A stretch of DNA of 35,044 nucleotides, from positions 1 to 35,044 of IMG/VR virus record IMGVR_UViG_3300036944_000227; one strand, written 5' to 3'. Source of the stretch: a virus. How positions within the stretch are numbered: position 1 is the stretch's first letter; each line of letters starts with the position of its first letter. Of the stretch, positions 27,808 through 35,044 are shown piece by piece. Below the pieces are notes generated by a model, which worked only from the letters and a program-made list of their open reading frames with translations, did no database searches and was not told the origin of the DNA. The position numbers and the translations under genes are program-made.

Positions 27808-28481
27808 GCTTTGCCCCCAATCTTGGCAATGATTGCGCCCAGGTCTGGGGCCTCCCATCCAGACAGCTTGCCCGAGCGATCCTTGGCCAGCCAGAGGCCA
27901 TCCGAGTCGCACATCAGAGCGCGTTGCGTCACACCCTCAGCATCGCGCTCCACACGCAGCGCCAGCACCTCATCGAAGAAATACGGCAGCGCTTGGCCAG
28001 TCTTGTTCCCAGGCATCGATGGCGAATACAACACACGGCCCATCTCGTCCTGTGTTTTCTCCAGCTTAGCGCTCATGTACACATGCTTGCCAGGCAGGTC
28101 ACGGAAGGCGCGGATGATGTCGGCCATCTGCTCCTGCATCGCACCATAAGCGGCCCGAGGATCTTTGTTCGCCTTCTTCTCAGTGTTCAGGCAGACTTCC
28201 GCGATCTCGCTGATCGAGTCCAAGGCCACCGACTGAAAACCCCCAGCTTCTTGGCTGGAAGTCAGCCAGGAATAAGCCTCGCGCAGATCATCCATGCTGG
28301 CGATCTCAATGTAAGGCAGGTCAGCATCCTGAATGGACAACAAACCACCCTCAGCACTCAGCACCACCACATTCGGCAAAGTCTTGACCAGCGTTGTCTT
28401 GCCAGCCCCTGCTTGCCCATACACCAACAACTTCACACCATTGGCTGTCAAGCCTCCGGTCGTCTTCAAATTGATCGCCAT
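27804..28481 (-). CDS. Sak4-type RecA-like recombinase (AAA_24 ATPase)
   Basis: 225 residues, typical of Sak4 proteins, which are shortened RecA/Rad51-core ATPases that promote strand annealing or exchange in phage recombination. Walker A GQAGAGKTT at 22-30; Walker B SVALDSI at 84-90 with Asp88; and a sensor-like HVYMSAKLE near 133-141. It is the first gene of the leftward block, directly behind the 128-bp control region, and is followed by the annealing and exonuclease partners. Early expression is therefore likely. Confidence 0.85.
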   Translation of the reverse strand: MAINLKTTGGLTANGVKLLVYGQAGAGKTTLVKTLPNVVVLSAEGGLLSIQDADLPYIEIASMDDLREAYSWLTSSQEAGGFQSVALDSISEIAEVCLNTEKKANKDPRAAYGAMQEQMADIIRAFRDLPGKHVYMSAKLEKTQDEMGRVLYSPSMPGNKTGQALPYFFDEVLALRVERDAEGVTQRALMCDSDGLWLAKDRSGKLSGWEAPDLGAIIAKIGGKA

Positions 28482-28609
28482 GATTGGCTCTCCTTTTCTT
28501 TGTTTGCACCACTGTCAGGGAATCTGTTTGTGGTGTGATCGAATCATAAACCATTTTTTAAGGTAATATCCACACATCGAAAGATTTTTTTTCAACAGGA
28601 GAAACCAAC
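28482..28609. promoter_or_regulatory. Divergent control region between the two blocks
   Basis: A 128-bp AT-rich gap. Leftward: TATGAT (28543-28548) inside TTATGATTC, with the 19-nt layout shared with 21791-21809; I cannot name a good -35. Rightward: TAATAT at 28564-28569 is a possible -10, but no -35 stands out, followed by a T run at 28585-28592 and the AGGAG ribosome site at 28597-28601. A DnaA-box-like ATATCCACA (28566-28574, one mismatch to TTATCCACA) overlaps the latter. Both gene blocks depend on this stretch. Confidence 0.55.
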
Positions 28610-28798
28610 ATGATGACCCTCGAACAGATACGGGACGCCCTCTCAGACCGAATGCCCATGAAAGTGGCAGAGGCCACCGGAGTGCACTACAACACCATCC
28701 GCAAAGTGCGTGATGACCTCAACGCAAACCCCACGCACAAAGTCTTGCAGGCTCTCTCGGACTACCTGGAAAGTCGCAAGGTGGCGCAGCATGGCTGA
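28610..28798 (+). CDS. Small HTH regulator (Cro-like)
   Basis: 62 residues. One compact helix-turn-helix domain: RMPMKVAEATGVHYNTIRKV spans the two helices (residues 14-33), with the GVHYNTIRKVR recognition helix; the tail PTHKVLQALSDYLESRKV is the closing helix, as in short XRE/Cro proteins. AGGAG lies 8 nt upstream of ATG 28610 (ATG 28613 is also in frame). It is the first gene of the rightward block and lies beside the divergent control region, so it probably acts there. No partner repressor was found. Confidence 0.75.
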   Translation: MMTLEQIRDALSDRMPMKVAEATGVHYNTIRKVRDDLNANPTHKVLQALSDYLESRKVAQHG

Positions 28799-30806
28799 CC
28801 TCTCCAAAGTCCTCGGCGGCCCATGGGCTCCGCCACCAGAAAAACTGGTCTCGCCACCAGAAGTGCAGCTGATTGATGCCATCAAAGCAGCAGGCCTTGA
28901 ACCTCCAGACCACATCGAGATGGACGGCAAGATCCACCGCTTCAAGTCCGGCACAAAAGGTGCACCGGGCATCGACAAGCCGGGCTGGTATTTGGTTTTC
29001 GGTGATGGCATCCCTGCCGGCCGGTTCGGTTGCTGGCGCTCAGGCATTGAGGTCACATGGCGTGCAGACGTAGGGCGCAAGCTCACACAGACAGAGGAGA
29101 TGGCCCACGCCAGACGCCTTAGCGAGTCCAAGGCCATGCGCGATGCAGCTCTGGAGCGTCAACACCAGCTGGCCAGCGACACGGTGGAGAAAATCTGGAC
29201 CGGCGCACAGGCAGCTTTGCCAGATCACCCCTACTTGGCCAAGAAGGGCATCGGCGTTCATGGCGCCAGGGCCACAGGAGATGGTCGGCTTGTCGTCCCC
29301 CTCTACGATCCAGACGGCACAATCTCCAGCCTCCAATACATCGACCACCAAGGAGGCAAGCTCTACCACCCTGGCGGCCAGACCGGGGGCAAGTTCTGGC
29401 AGATCGGCACCATGGACGAGCCGGGCACCCTCTACGTGGCCGAAGGCTTCGCAACCGCGGCCACCATCCATGAGACAACAGGCAGGCCAGTCGTGGTGGC
29501 CTACAGCGCCAGCAACTTGGTGCCAGTCACAGGCACACTCCGAGAAATGCACGGCGCAACCCAGGACATCGTTATCGTGGCAGACAATGACAGCTCAGGC
29601 GTTGGCCAACGCTACGCAGAACAGGCCAGCGCCAAGTTTGGGGCCAGGATGGTCATGCCACCCATCCAAGGCGATGCCAATGATTACGCCCAAGCAGGCA
29701 ACGACCTGGCCAGCCTCCTCATGCCCTCCCATGATGACTGGCTCATCCCGGCGGATGACTTCTGCTCCCAGCCCTCCCCCATCAGCTGGCTGGTCAAGAA
29801 GTGGATCCAGTCCCAGGCCTTGGTCATGGTCCACGGGCCCAGCGGCGGCGGCAAGACCTTTGTCGTGTTGGACTGGTGTCTCAGAATGGCCAGCGGCATC
29901 AAGGACTGGTCAGGCCACAAGGTCAGGCCAGGCAATGTGGTGTATCTCGCAGGCGAAGGCCATCACGGTCTGCGCGGCAGGGTCGCAGCCTGGAAGCACC
30001 ACCACCAAGCAGGCAAGCTCAAGATGTGGCTCTCCAAAGACGGATGCGATCTCAACACCCCCACCGGCTACCTCAAAGTCGTCGAGCAGGTCAGGATGCT
30101 CCAAGAGCGCCCCAGCGTCATCGTGGTCGACACCCTGCACCGCTTCCTTCAAGGCGATGAGAACTCAGCCCAGGATGCCAAGACCATGCTAGATGCCTGC
30201 AACGCACTCATGATGGAATTCAACTGCTCAGTTATCTTGGTGCACCACACCGGCGTGTCAGACGAAGCCCAGCACCGGGCCAGGGGATCATCAGCATGGC
30301 GCGGCGCTCTCGACATCGAGATCAGCATCATCCCAGGCAAAGACGACCAGCCCATGCAAATCGTCCAGCGCAAGTCCAAAGACGCAGAACTTGCCGAGAC
30401 CGTTTTCGTGGAACTTCACACAGTCGAGATCCCAGGCTGGCGCGATGAAGACGACCAGCAAGTCACAAGCGCAGTGGTTGTGGAGGCCTCAGCACCCGCC
30501 CAGGCCAGCAAAAAAGACAGCAAGATCGACACCCACCGCAAGACCTTTGAAAGCGCTTGGTGGGGCACAGGTGCAGAAGTTCGTGAGGGTTTACCCTACA
30601 TCAGCCGGTCAGCCCTCAAAGACAAACTAGCCTCAGACGGGCGCAAACCCAGAACCATCGAGAATGATCTCAGCCCAGCCTACACAGACAAACTGATCGG
30701 CGCCCTCATCCTTTCCGAGATCATCAGCCCCTTTGAACACGGTTGGCTGGTGGTCGATGAAGTCCAATCCAGCGCAATGATGATGCGCAAAGGTGGTCAA
30801 GAATGA
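28791..30806 (+). CDS. Bifunctional primase-helicase (Toprim plus RepA-like AAA_25)
   Basis: 671 residues from ATG 28791 (8-nt overlap with the regulator); the frame is open upstream to 28710 but inside that gene. The Toprim domain has VAEGFATAA (217-225, catalytic Glu218) and VADNDSSG (263-270, the D-x-D). The C-terminal half is a RecA-fold hexameric helicase of the RepA type: Walker A GPSGGGKT (349-356), Walker B VIVVDTLHRF (443-452), and HHTG (485-488). The domain before the Toprim lacks the usual CHC2 zinc-finger cysteines. It would make primers and unwind DNA at the fork. No DNA polymerase gene is present, so the host polymerase is used. Confidence 0.9.
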   Translation: MADLSKVLGGPWAPPPEKLVSPPEVQLIDAIKAAGLEPPDHIEMDGKIHRFKSGTKGAPGIDKPGWYLVFGDGIPAGRFGCWRSGIEVTWRADVGRKLTQTEEMAHARRLSESKAMRDAALERQHQLASDTVEKIWTGAQAALPDHPYLAKKGIGVHGARATGDGRLVVPLYDPDGTISSLQYIDHQGGKLYHPGGQTGGKFWQIGTMDEPGTLYVAEGFATAATIHETTGRPVVVAYSASNLVPVTGTLREMHGATQDIVIVADNDSSGVGQRYAEQASAKFGARMVMPPIQGDANDYAQAGNDLASLLMPSHDDWLIPADDFCSQPSPISWLVKKWIQSQALVMVHGPSGGGKTFVVLDWCLRMASGIKDWSGHKVRPGNVVYLAGEGHHGLRGRVAAWKHHHQAGKLKMWLSKDGCDLNTPTGYLKVVEQVRMLQERPSVIVVDTLHRFLQGDENSAQDAKTMLDACNALMMEFNCSVILVHHTGVSDEAQHRARGSSAWRGALDIEISIIPGKDDQPMQIVQRKSKDAELAETVFVELHTVEIPGWRDEDDQQVTSAVVVEASAPAQASKKDSKIDTHRKTFESAWWGTGAEVREGLPYISRSALKDKLASDGRKPRTIENDLSPAYTDKLIGALILSEIISPFEHGWLVVDEVQSSAMMMRKGGQE

Positions 30807-30976
30807 AGCCCCCTAGCCCCCTGAATCCCCCTCTAGGGTGTTTTAGGGTCAGGGGGCAAAACGCTCGAAAAGCCCCCTCCCTCCCCCTCACACCCTTTAG
30901 GGTGAGGGGGCTAGGGGGCATCGAAGCGGCAGATTTTGAAGGTGAAGTTATCCACAATAAAGTGAGCAGGTACTAA
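30803..30976 (+). CDS. Possible 57-residue repeat-coded protein
   Basis: ATG 30803 overlaps the primase stop (ATGA) and the frame runs to TAA 974-976, two bases before the next start. The peptide has a duplicated unit, PLGCFRVRG at residues 11-19 and PLTPFRVRG near 29-37, each within Pro-rich surroundings (MKPPSPLNPP at the start). The exact fit between neighbours favours a gene, but the DNA is a GC-run repeat zone with symmetrical arms, and composition is unlike other proteins here. I treat coding as uncertain; it could be non-coding origin sequence. Confidence 0.35.
   Translation: MKPPSPLNPPLGCFRVRGQNARKAPSLPLTPFRVRGLGGIEAADFEGEVIHNKVSRY
30808..30919. repeat. GC-run inverted and direct repeat zone (candidate origin region)
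   Basis: A perfect 15-bp inverted repeat, GCCCCCTAGCCCCCT at 30808-30822 and its complement at 30905-30919, encloses a shorter pair (AGGGGGC at 30851-30857 with GCCCCCT at 30872-30878). There is also a 16-bp direct repeat with one mismatch, TTTAGGGTCAGGGGGC at 30842-30857 and TTTAGGGTGAGGGGGC at 30896-30911. Runs of three or more G (for example 30901-30918) could form G-quadruplexes. A DnaA box follows at 30948. This cluster directly behind the primase-helicase gene is my best candidate for the replication origin. Confidence 0.65.
30948..30956 (+). promoter_or_regulatory. DnaA box (perfect consensus)
   Basis: TTATCCACA, the exact E. coli-type DnaA box sequence. It lies 29 bases after the GC-run repeats and before the DUF6378 gene. 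A weak sigma70-like pair, TTGAAG (30936-30941) and TAAAGT (30958-30963) with a 16-base spacer, surrounds it, so DnaA binding here might also affect transcription of the terminase group. A 9-base match can occur by chance; its location is what gives it weight. Confidence 0.5.
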
Positions 30977-30977
30977 C

Positions 30978-31268
30978 ATGACAGAACAGACCAACGTCAA
31001 CGAAATGCTGGCAGGCAGAGAAGCCAGATACGGCAGCTTTGAAGGCCATGCCGAAATCAGCCAGCACCTCAAAGGTGTGATTCTGAAATACGAATCCAAG
31101 CGCGGATGCGATCTCGATCCAGACCAACGCGAAGCCCTTGAAATGATCTCCCACAAAATCGCACGAATTCTGAACGGTGATCCAAACTATGCCGACAACT
31201 GGATCGACATCGCAGGCTACGCCACCCTGGTGGCAAACAGACTTGAAAAAGAGGACAATGCAGCATGA
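30978..31268 (+). CDS. DUF6378 family protein
   Basis: 96 residues, the usual length for this phage family. Recognised by YGSFEGHAEISQHLKGVI (18-35), then QREALEMISHKIARILNGD (near 50-68) and DNWIDIAGYATLVANRL (near 73-89). The family occurs widely near phage replication or terminase genes; its function is unknown to me. The ribosome site is weak (CAGG at 30967-30970). It ends with an ATGA overlap to a short frame that contains the next gene. Confidence 0.8.
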   Translation: MTEQTNVNEMLAGREARYGSFEGHAEISQHLKGVILKYESKRGCDLDPDQREALEMISHKIARILNGDPNYADNWIDIAGYATLVANRLEKEDNAA

Positions 31269-31300
31269 CCACAAAAACCCACTTTCACAAAGGAACAGCC

Positions 31301-31429
31301 ATGAAAGCCATCATTGTCATTGCCATCACTTTGGCCACCACAATCGCACAAGCTCAGACGACCTCACGATGCGTCAAGAACTGGGATGGCAGCGTGACTT
31401 GCACTACAACTCGCAATGGGGGGTTTTGA
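31301..31429 (+). CDS. Tiny secreted protein with signal peptide
   Basis: 42 residues from ATG 31301, with AAAGGAAC upstream; an in-frame ATG at 31265 is possible but would spoil the signal peptide. A clear Sec signal (MKAIIVIAITLATTIAQAQ, cleavage expected after AQA at residue 18) leaves a mature peptide of 24 residues with Cys24 and Cys34, which may form a disulfide (SRCVKNWDGSVTCTTTRNGG). No lipobox. Its stop overlaps the small terminase start by one base. An exported two-Cys peptide could act in the periplasm, for example in superinfection exclusion; that is speculation. Confidence 0.65.
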   Translation: MKAIIVIAITLATTIAQAQTTSRCVKNWDGSVTCTTTRNGGF

Positions 31430-31854
31430 TGGCCACAAAGAGAACAAAGCCGGGCAGTGAAGATCGCGCAACGGTCAGCCAGCTGGTGTTGGATGGAATG
31501 CGAAGCGGCTTAAGTGCTTTCAAAGCCTGTCAAGCAGCTGGTGTTCCTCAGAGCACTTTTTCCCGCTGGTGCGATGATGATGCTACCCTTGCGGAAAATT
31601 ACGCGCGTGCGCGTGAGGCGCTGATCGAGAAGATGGCCAACGAGCTGCTGGAGATCGCAGACACCCCTGTTGGCAGCACTGACAGCGGTGCGACCGACTC
31701 TGGCGCTGTGCAAAAGCAACGCTTGCAGGTTGACACCCGCAAGTGGCTGCTCTCCAAACTGGCCCCAAAGAAGTTTGGCGACAAAATCGAAGTTTCTGGC
31801 GACCCAGCTAACCCATTGGTGCAACGCATTGAGCGAGTGGTCGTGAAGGCATGA
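31429..31854 (+). CDS. terS: Terminase small subunit (Sf6-type)
   Basis: 141 residues against 140 for Sf6 TerS. It recognises the packaging (pac) site and hands DNA to the large subunit. N-terminal helix-turn-helix: LSAFKACQAAGVPQSTFSRW (24-43). A helical oligomerisation part follows (ARAREALIEKMANELLEIAD, as Sf6 AKATEARADSIFEEIFEIAD), then RLQVDTRKWLLSKLAPKKFGD (Sf6 RLRVDTRKWALARMNPRKYGD), a strong match. Start ATG 31429 shares one base with the upstream stop (TGATG). It ends with ATGA overlap to the large subunit. In Sf6/P22 the pac site lies within this gene; I cannot locate it here. Confidence 0.9.
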   Translation: MATKRTKPGSEDRATVSQLVLDGMRSGLSAFKACQAAGVPQSTFSRWCDDDATLAENYARAREALIEKMANELLEIADTPVGSTDSGATDSGAVQKQRLQVDTRKWLLSKLAPKKFGDKIEVSGDPANPLVQRIERVVVKA

Positions 31855-33074
31855 GCGTTTTACAACTTCCCACCCCAGAATGGGCCCTGCCTCTTCTGGA
31901 CCCCAGCCGCTACAAAGGCGCATGGGGTGGCCGAGGCTCCGGCAAGTCCCACATGTTTGCCGAGCTCATGATCGAGGCCCACATCATGGACCAGAAGCGG
32001 CGCTCGGTTTGCGTGCGCGAGATCCAGAAGTCACTGAACCAGTCAGTCAAGCGCCTGCTCGAAACCAAGATCGAGGCCATGAATGCCGGGGCTTACTTTG
32101 AAGTCCAGGATGCCGTCATCAAGTCCCGCAAGGGCGACGGGGCGATCATCTTCCAGGGTATGCAGAACCACACCGCAGACAGCATCAAGTCGCTGGAGGG
32201 TTACGACTGCGCCTGGGTGGAGGAAGCCCAAAGCCTCAGCCAGACCAGCCTTGACCTGCTCCGGCCAACCATCCGAAAGCCAGAGTCCGAGCTCTGGTTT
32301 ACCTGGAACCCTCGCCTTCACTCCGACCCGGTCGACCACCTGCTCCGTGGCCCAACGCCACCCAAGGACGCCCAGGTCTTGAAGGTCAACTTCACCGACA
32401 ATCCGTGGTTTCCAGACGTCCTGCGTGACGAAATGGAATACGACAAACGCCGAGACCCAGACAAATACCAGCACGTTTGGATGGGTGGGTATGTCACCAA
32501 CAGCAATACCAGAGTGTTCAAAAACTGGAAAGTTGAGGAGTTTGAAGCACCACCAGACGCCATCCACAGGCTTGGAGCTGACTGGGGTTTCTCCATCGAC
32601 CCCACCACCTTGGTGCGCTGCCACATCATTGGCCGCAGCCTCTACATTGATTACGAGGCCTACATGGTCGGCTGCGAGATCGTGAACACCCCAGAGCTGT
32701 TCATGACTGTGCCCGAGGCCGAGAAGTGGCCCATCGTGGCCGACTCCGCCAGGCCAGAAACCATCAGCCACATGAAGCGCAACGGCTTTCCCAAGATCAT
32801 GACCGCGGTCAAAGGTCCAAGATCAGTGGAGGAAGGCATCGAGTTCTTGAAGAACTACGACATCGTGGTTCACCCCCGCTGCATTCACACCATCGACGAA
32901 CTCACCCTCTACAGCTACAAGACCGACCCCCTCACGGGCAAGATCCTGCCAGTGCTGGAGGACAAGAAAAACCACGTAATTGATGCCCTGCGTTACGCCT
33001 GCGAAGCCGTCCGCCGAGCTGGCGCATCCAAACCCGCCATCTTCACCCCTTTGCCAAATGTGAAGAAGTGGTGA
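31851..33074 (+). CDS. terL: Terminase large subunit, ATPase and nuclease
   Basis: 407 residues (Sf6 TerL 470). This motor protein packs DNA into the head and cuts it. Walker A GGRGSGKS (26-33), Walker B DCAWVEEA (119-126) with catalytic Glu; coupling motif FTWNP near 150-154; and an RNase H-like nuclease with Asp244 (GADWGFSID), Asp298 (VADSARPE) and Asp378 (HVIDALRYA). The family is the PBSX/Sf6 type (PF04466-like), which uses headful packaging; that fits the circular permutation implied by the contig ends. It is coupled to TerS and followed by the portal gene after 28 bp. Confidence 0.93.
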   Translation: MSVLQLPTPEWALPLLDPSRYKGAWGGRGSGKSHMFAELMIEAHIMDQKRRSVCVREIQKSLNQSVKRLLETKIEAMNAGAYFEVQDAVIKSRKGDGAIIFQGMQNHTADSIKSLEGYDCAWVEEAQSLSQTSLDLLRPTIRKPESELWFTWNPRLHSDPVDHLLRGPTPPKDAQVLKVNFTDNPWFPDVLRDEMEYDKRRDPDKYQHVWMGGYVTNSNTRVFKNWKVEEFEAPPDAIHRLGADWGFSIDPTTLVRCHIIGRSLYIDYEAYMVGCEIVNTPELFMTVPEAEKWPIVADSARPETISHMKRNGFPKIMTAVKGPRSVEEGIEFLKNYDIVVHPRCIHTIDELTLYSYKTDPLTGKILPVLEDKKNHVIDALRYACEAVRRAGASKPAIFTPLPNVKKW

Positions 33075-33102
33075 GACAATCGCACAAATTGAGGAAATCC
33101 CC

Positions 33103-35044
33103 ATGGCCCGAATGAGCAACGACCAACGCCTCGCCAACCTGCACGCAGAAGCCTTGGCGCAGTTTGATGACGTACAGACAGCCCTCCGAGATGAGCGCCT
33201 GCAATGCCTCCAGGATCGGCGTTTCTACTCTCTGGCAGGCAGCCAGTGGGAAGGCCCACTCTGGGACTTGTACGAGAACAAGCCCAAGTTCGAGGTCAAC
33301 AAGATCATGCTCTCGGTGATTCGCATCATCAACGAGTACCGCAATAACCGCATCACGGTGGACTACGTTTCTAAGGATGGCCAGGAAAACGACAAACTAG
33401 CCGAGGTCTGCGACGGTCTGTATCGTGCAGACGAGCAGGCATCCGTCGCAGATGAGGCCTACGACAACGCCTTCGAAGAAGCAGTCGGCGGCGGCATCGG
33501 GGCATGGCGCCTGCGCACAGTCTACGAAGACGAGGAGAACGACGAGGACGACCGCCAGCGCATCAGGATCGAGCCCATTTTCGACGCTGACAGCTCGGTG
33601 TTCTTCGACCTCGGGGCCAAGCGCCAGGACAAGTCCGACGCCAAGTATTGCTACGTCGTCACCAGCATGACGCGCCAGGCCTACAAAGACACCTGGGGTG
33701 ACGATCCAACCGACTGGCCCAAGATCATTCACCAGTATGAATTCGACTGGTGCACCCCTGATGTTGTCTATGTTGCCGAGTACTACAAGGTCGAGGAAAA
33801 GACCGAGACCATCCGCATCTTCCAGAACATCGCAGGCGAGGAAGAACGCTACACCCAGGCAGACTTCGCCAACGACGAGACCCTGGAAGAAACCCTTGCG
33901 GCCATCGGCACGGTCGAGATCCGCCAGAAGCGAGTCAAGCGCAAGCGCGTGCACAAATACATCATGTCAGGCGGCAGGGTCTTAGAGGATGCAGGCTACA
34001 TCGCAGGCAAGTGCATCCCCATCGTGGTCGTGTACGGCAAGCGTTGGTTTGTGGACAATATTGAGCGTTGCATGGGCCATGTTCGCTTGGCCAAAGATGC
34101 CCAGCGCCTCAAGAACATGCAGCTGTCGAAGCTTGGCGAGATCAGCGCACTTTCGTCGGTGGAAAAGCCAATACTGACCCCTGAGCAGGTCGCAGGCCAC
34201 CAGGTCATGTGGTCCGAGGACAACCTCAAGGACTACCCGTATCTGCTTATCAACCCGATCACCGACCAGAACGGCAACCAGGCCGTGTCGGGCCCAGTCG
34301 CCTACACCCGCGCCCCCAACATCCCACCGGCCATGGCCGCGCTCTTGCAGATCACCGAAACCGACATGCAAGACATCCTGGGCAACCCAGCCGGGGCCGA
34401 CAAGATGGTCAGCGGCATGTCAGGCAAAGCCGTGGAGATGATCCAGACTCGCGTGGACATGCAGGCCTTCATCTACATGAGCAACTTTGCCAAGGGCATG
34501 AAGCGCTGCGGCGAGATCTGGCTCTCCATGGCCAAAGAGGTCTACATCGAAGACAAGCGCAAGATGAAAACCATAGCCCCCACAGGCGAGGCCGGGATGG
34601 TCGAACTCATGCAGCCATCCATTGACCAACAGACTGGCGAAGTCGTCATGCAAAACGACCTCAGCTCTGCCACTTTTGATGTCGTGGCCGAGGTCGGCCC
34701 ATCCAGCACCAGCAAGCGCGAGGCCACAGTCCGCGCCCTGACAGGGATGCTCCAGATCACAGCAGATCCAGAGACCCAGCAAGTGATTACCGCCATGGCC
34801 ATGATGAACATGGAGGGCGAGGGCATCGGAGACGCCAATGCCTACTTCCGCAAGAAACTCCTACGCATGGGCGTGGTCAAGCCCACCGACGACGAGGCCC
34901 AGGAACTTATGGCCGAAATGCAAGGCCAGCCGCAAGACCCGAACGCGATGTACTTGCAGGCCGCAGCTGAGGAAGCCACAGCCAAAGCAGCCCAGGCTCG
35001 AGCCACCACCGTCAAAACCATCGCAGACGCAGAACTCAGCCGGG
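33103..35044 (+). CDS. Portal protein, N-terminal part (P22 gp1 family, continues at window start)
   Basis: 647 codons to the window edge, without a stop because the gene runs across the circle join and ends at base 308 (690 residues in all). The portal is the 12-mer ring through which DNA enters and leaves and on which the gp4-like adaptor binds. The sequence opens MARMSNDQRLANLHAEALAQ, followed by a long helical wing and an acidic loop near 143 (EDEENDEDDRQR). Central VYGKRWFVDNIERCMGHVRL and GPVAYTRAPNIPPAM, and the SGKAVEMIQTRVDMQAFIYM stem region, fit P22-type portals. GAGGAAATC precedes ATG 33103; ATG 33112 is an alternative start. Confidence 0.92.
   Translation, partial: MARMSNDQRLANLHAEALAQFDDVQTALRDERLQCLQDRRFYSLAGSQWEGPLWDLYENKPKFEVNKIMLSVIRIINEYRNNRITVDYVSKDGQENDKLAEVCDGLYRADEQASVADEAYDNAFEEAVGGGIGAWRLRTVYEDEENDEDDRQRIRIEPIFDADSSVFFDLGAKRQDKSDAKYCYVVTSMTRQAYKDTWGDDPTDWPKIIHQYEFDWCTPDVVYVAEYYKVEEKTETIRIFQNIAGEEERYTQADFANDETLEETLAAIGTVEIRQKRVKRKRVHKYIMSGGRVLEDAGYIAGKCIPIVVVYGKRWFVDNIERCMGHVRLAKDAQRLKNMQLSKLGEISALSSVEKPILTPEQVAGHQVMWSEDNLKDYPYLLINPITDQNGNQAVSGPVAYTRAPNIPPAMAALLQITETDMQDILGNPAGADKMVSGMSGKAVEMIQTRVDMQAFIYMSNFAKGMKRCGEIWLSMAKEVYIEDKRKMKTIAPTGEAGMVELMQPSIDQQTGEVVMQNDLSSATFDVVAEVGPSSTSKREATVRALTGMLQITADPETQQVITAMAMMNMEGEGIGDANAYFRKKLLRMGVVKPTDDEAQELMAEMQGQPQDPNAMYLQAAAEEATAKAAQARATTVKTIADAELSR
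34868..35044. repeat. Terminal overlap copy 2
   Basis: Partner of 1-177, with the same frame within the portal gene and six silent transition differences, all in the first 50 bases of the copy. It marks the end of the assembled circle; the unique genome is 34,867 bp. Confidence 0.9.

Noticed and set aside
19592-28481. Prophage integration or lysogeny module
   Set aside because: No integrase, excisionase, attachment-site-like repeat or CI-type repressor could be found among the leftward genes.
30808-30919. CRISPR-like repeat array
   Set aside because: Repeats are inverted and irregular, with no evenly spaced units or spacers.

Overview
The window is the whole genome of a small tailed phage of the P22-like podovirus type. 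The first 177 bases reappear at the end (1-177 and 34868-35044), so the contig closes into a circle of 34,867 bp. The break falls inside the portal gene. The virion genes match the P22/Sf6 set in order and length: Sf6-type small terminase (141 aa), large terminase, portal (690 aa across the join), scaffold, coat (430 aa, as in P22), gp4-like and gp10-like tail proteins, a needle or fibre candidate, three ejection proteins at the gp7/gp20/gp16 positions, and a tailspike with a P22-type head-binding domain. I see no integrase, excisionase, CI-type repressor or partition gene, so a virulent phage is most likely. The style of several accessory proteins suggests a beta-proteobacterial (Burkholderiales, possibly freshwater) host; this is inference from familiarity, not a search.

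There are two transcription blocks. The rightward block runs from 28610 through the join to 19601 (about 25.9 kb): a small HTH regulator, a Toprim-RepA-like primase/helicase, a GC-run repeat zone with a DnaA box, DUF6378, a tiny secreted protein, terminases, portal, capsid, tail, ejection proteins, tailspike, fibre-like proteins, then a lysis cluster of four membrane proteins and an M15 peptidase endolysin. The leftward block runs from 28481 to 19592 (about 8.9 kb): Sak4-type recombinase, a companion protein, DUF669 protein, Cas4-like PD-(D/E)XK exonuclease, SF2 helicase, zinc-ribbon and Cys-rich mini-proteins, VRR-NUC nuclease, an Arc-type regulator, a MazG/PRA-PH-type pyrophosphohydrolase, and a run of small accessory genes. 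The blocks diverge at 28482-28609 (128 bp) and converge with a 10-nt overlap of coding ends at 19592-19601.

Genes are very tightly packed: most adjacent pairs overlap by 1-8 nt (ATGA, GTGA, TGATG), which implies translational coupling and helped fix many starts. Several genes under 60 codons were found this way. No stretch over 300 bases lacks a gene; the longest doubtful stretch is 30807-30977.

Points worth a second look: a free-standing GIY-YIG endonuclease after the coat gene whose ribosome binding site and start lie inside a perfect 11-bp hairpin; two rightward intrinsic terminators placed inside the leftward operon; a candidate replication origin at 30808-30956; a 19-nt promoter-like motif shared by the two leftward promoter regions; S74 chaperone domains on both the tailspike and an ejection protein; and a HiPIP-like cysteine protein within the virion gene cluster.
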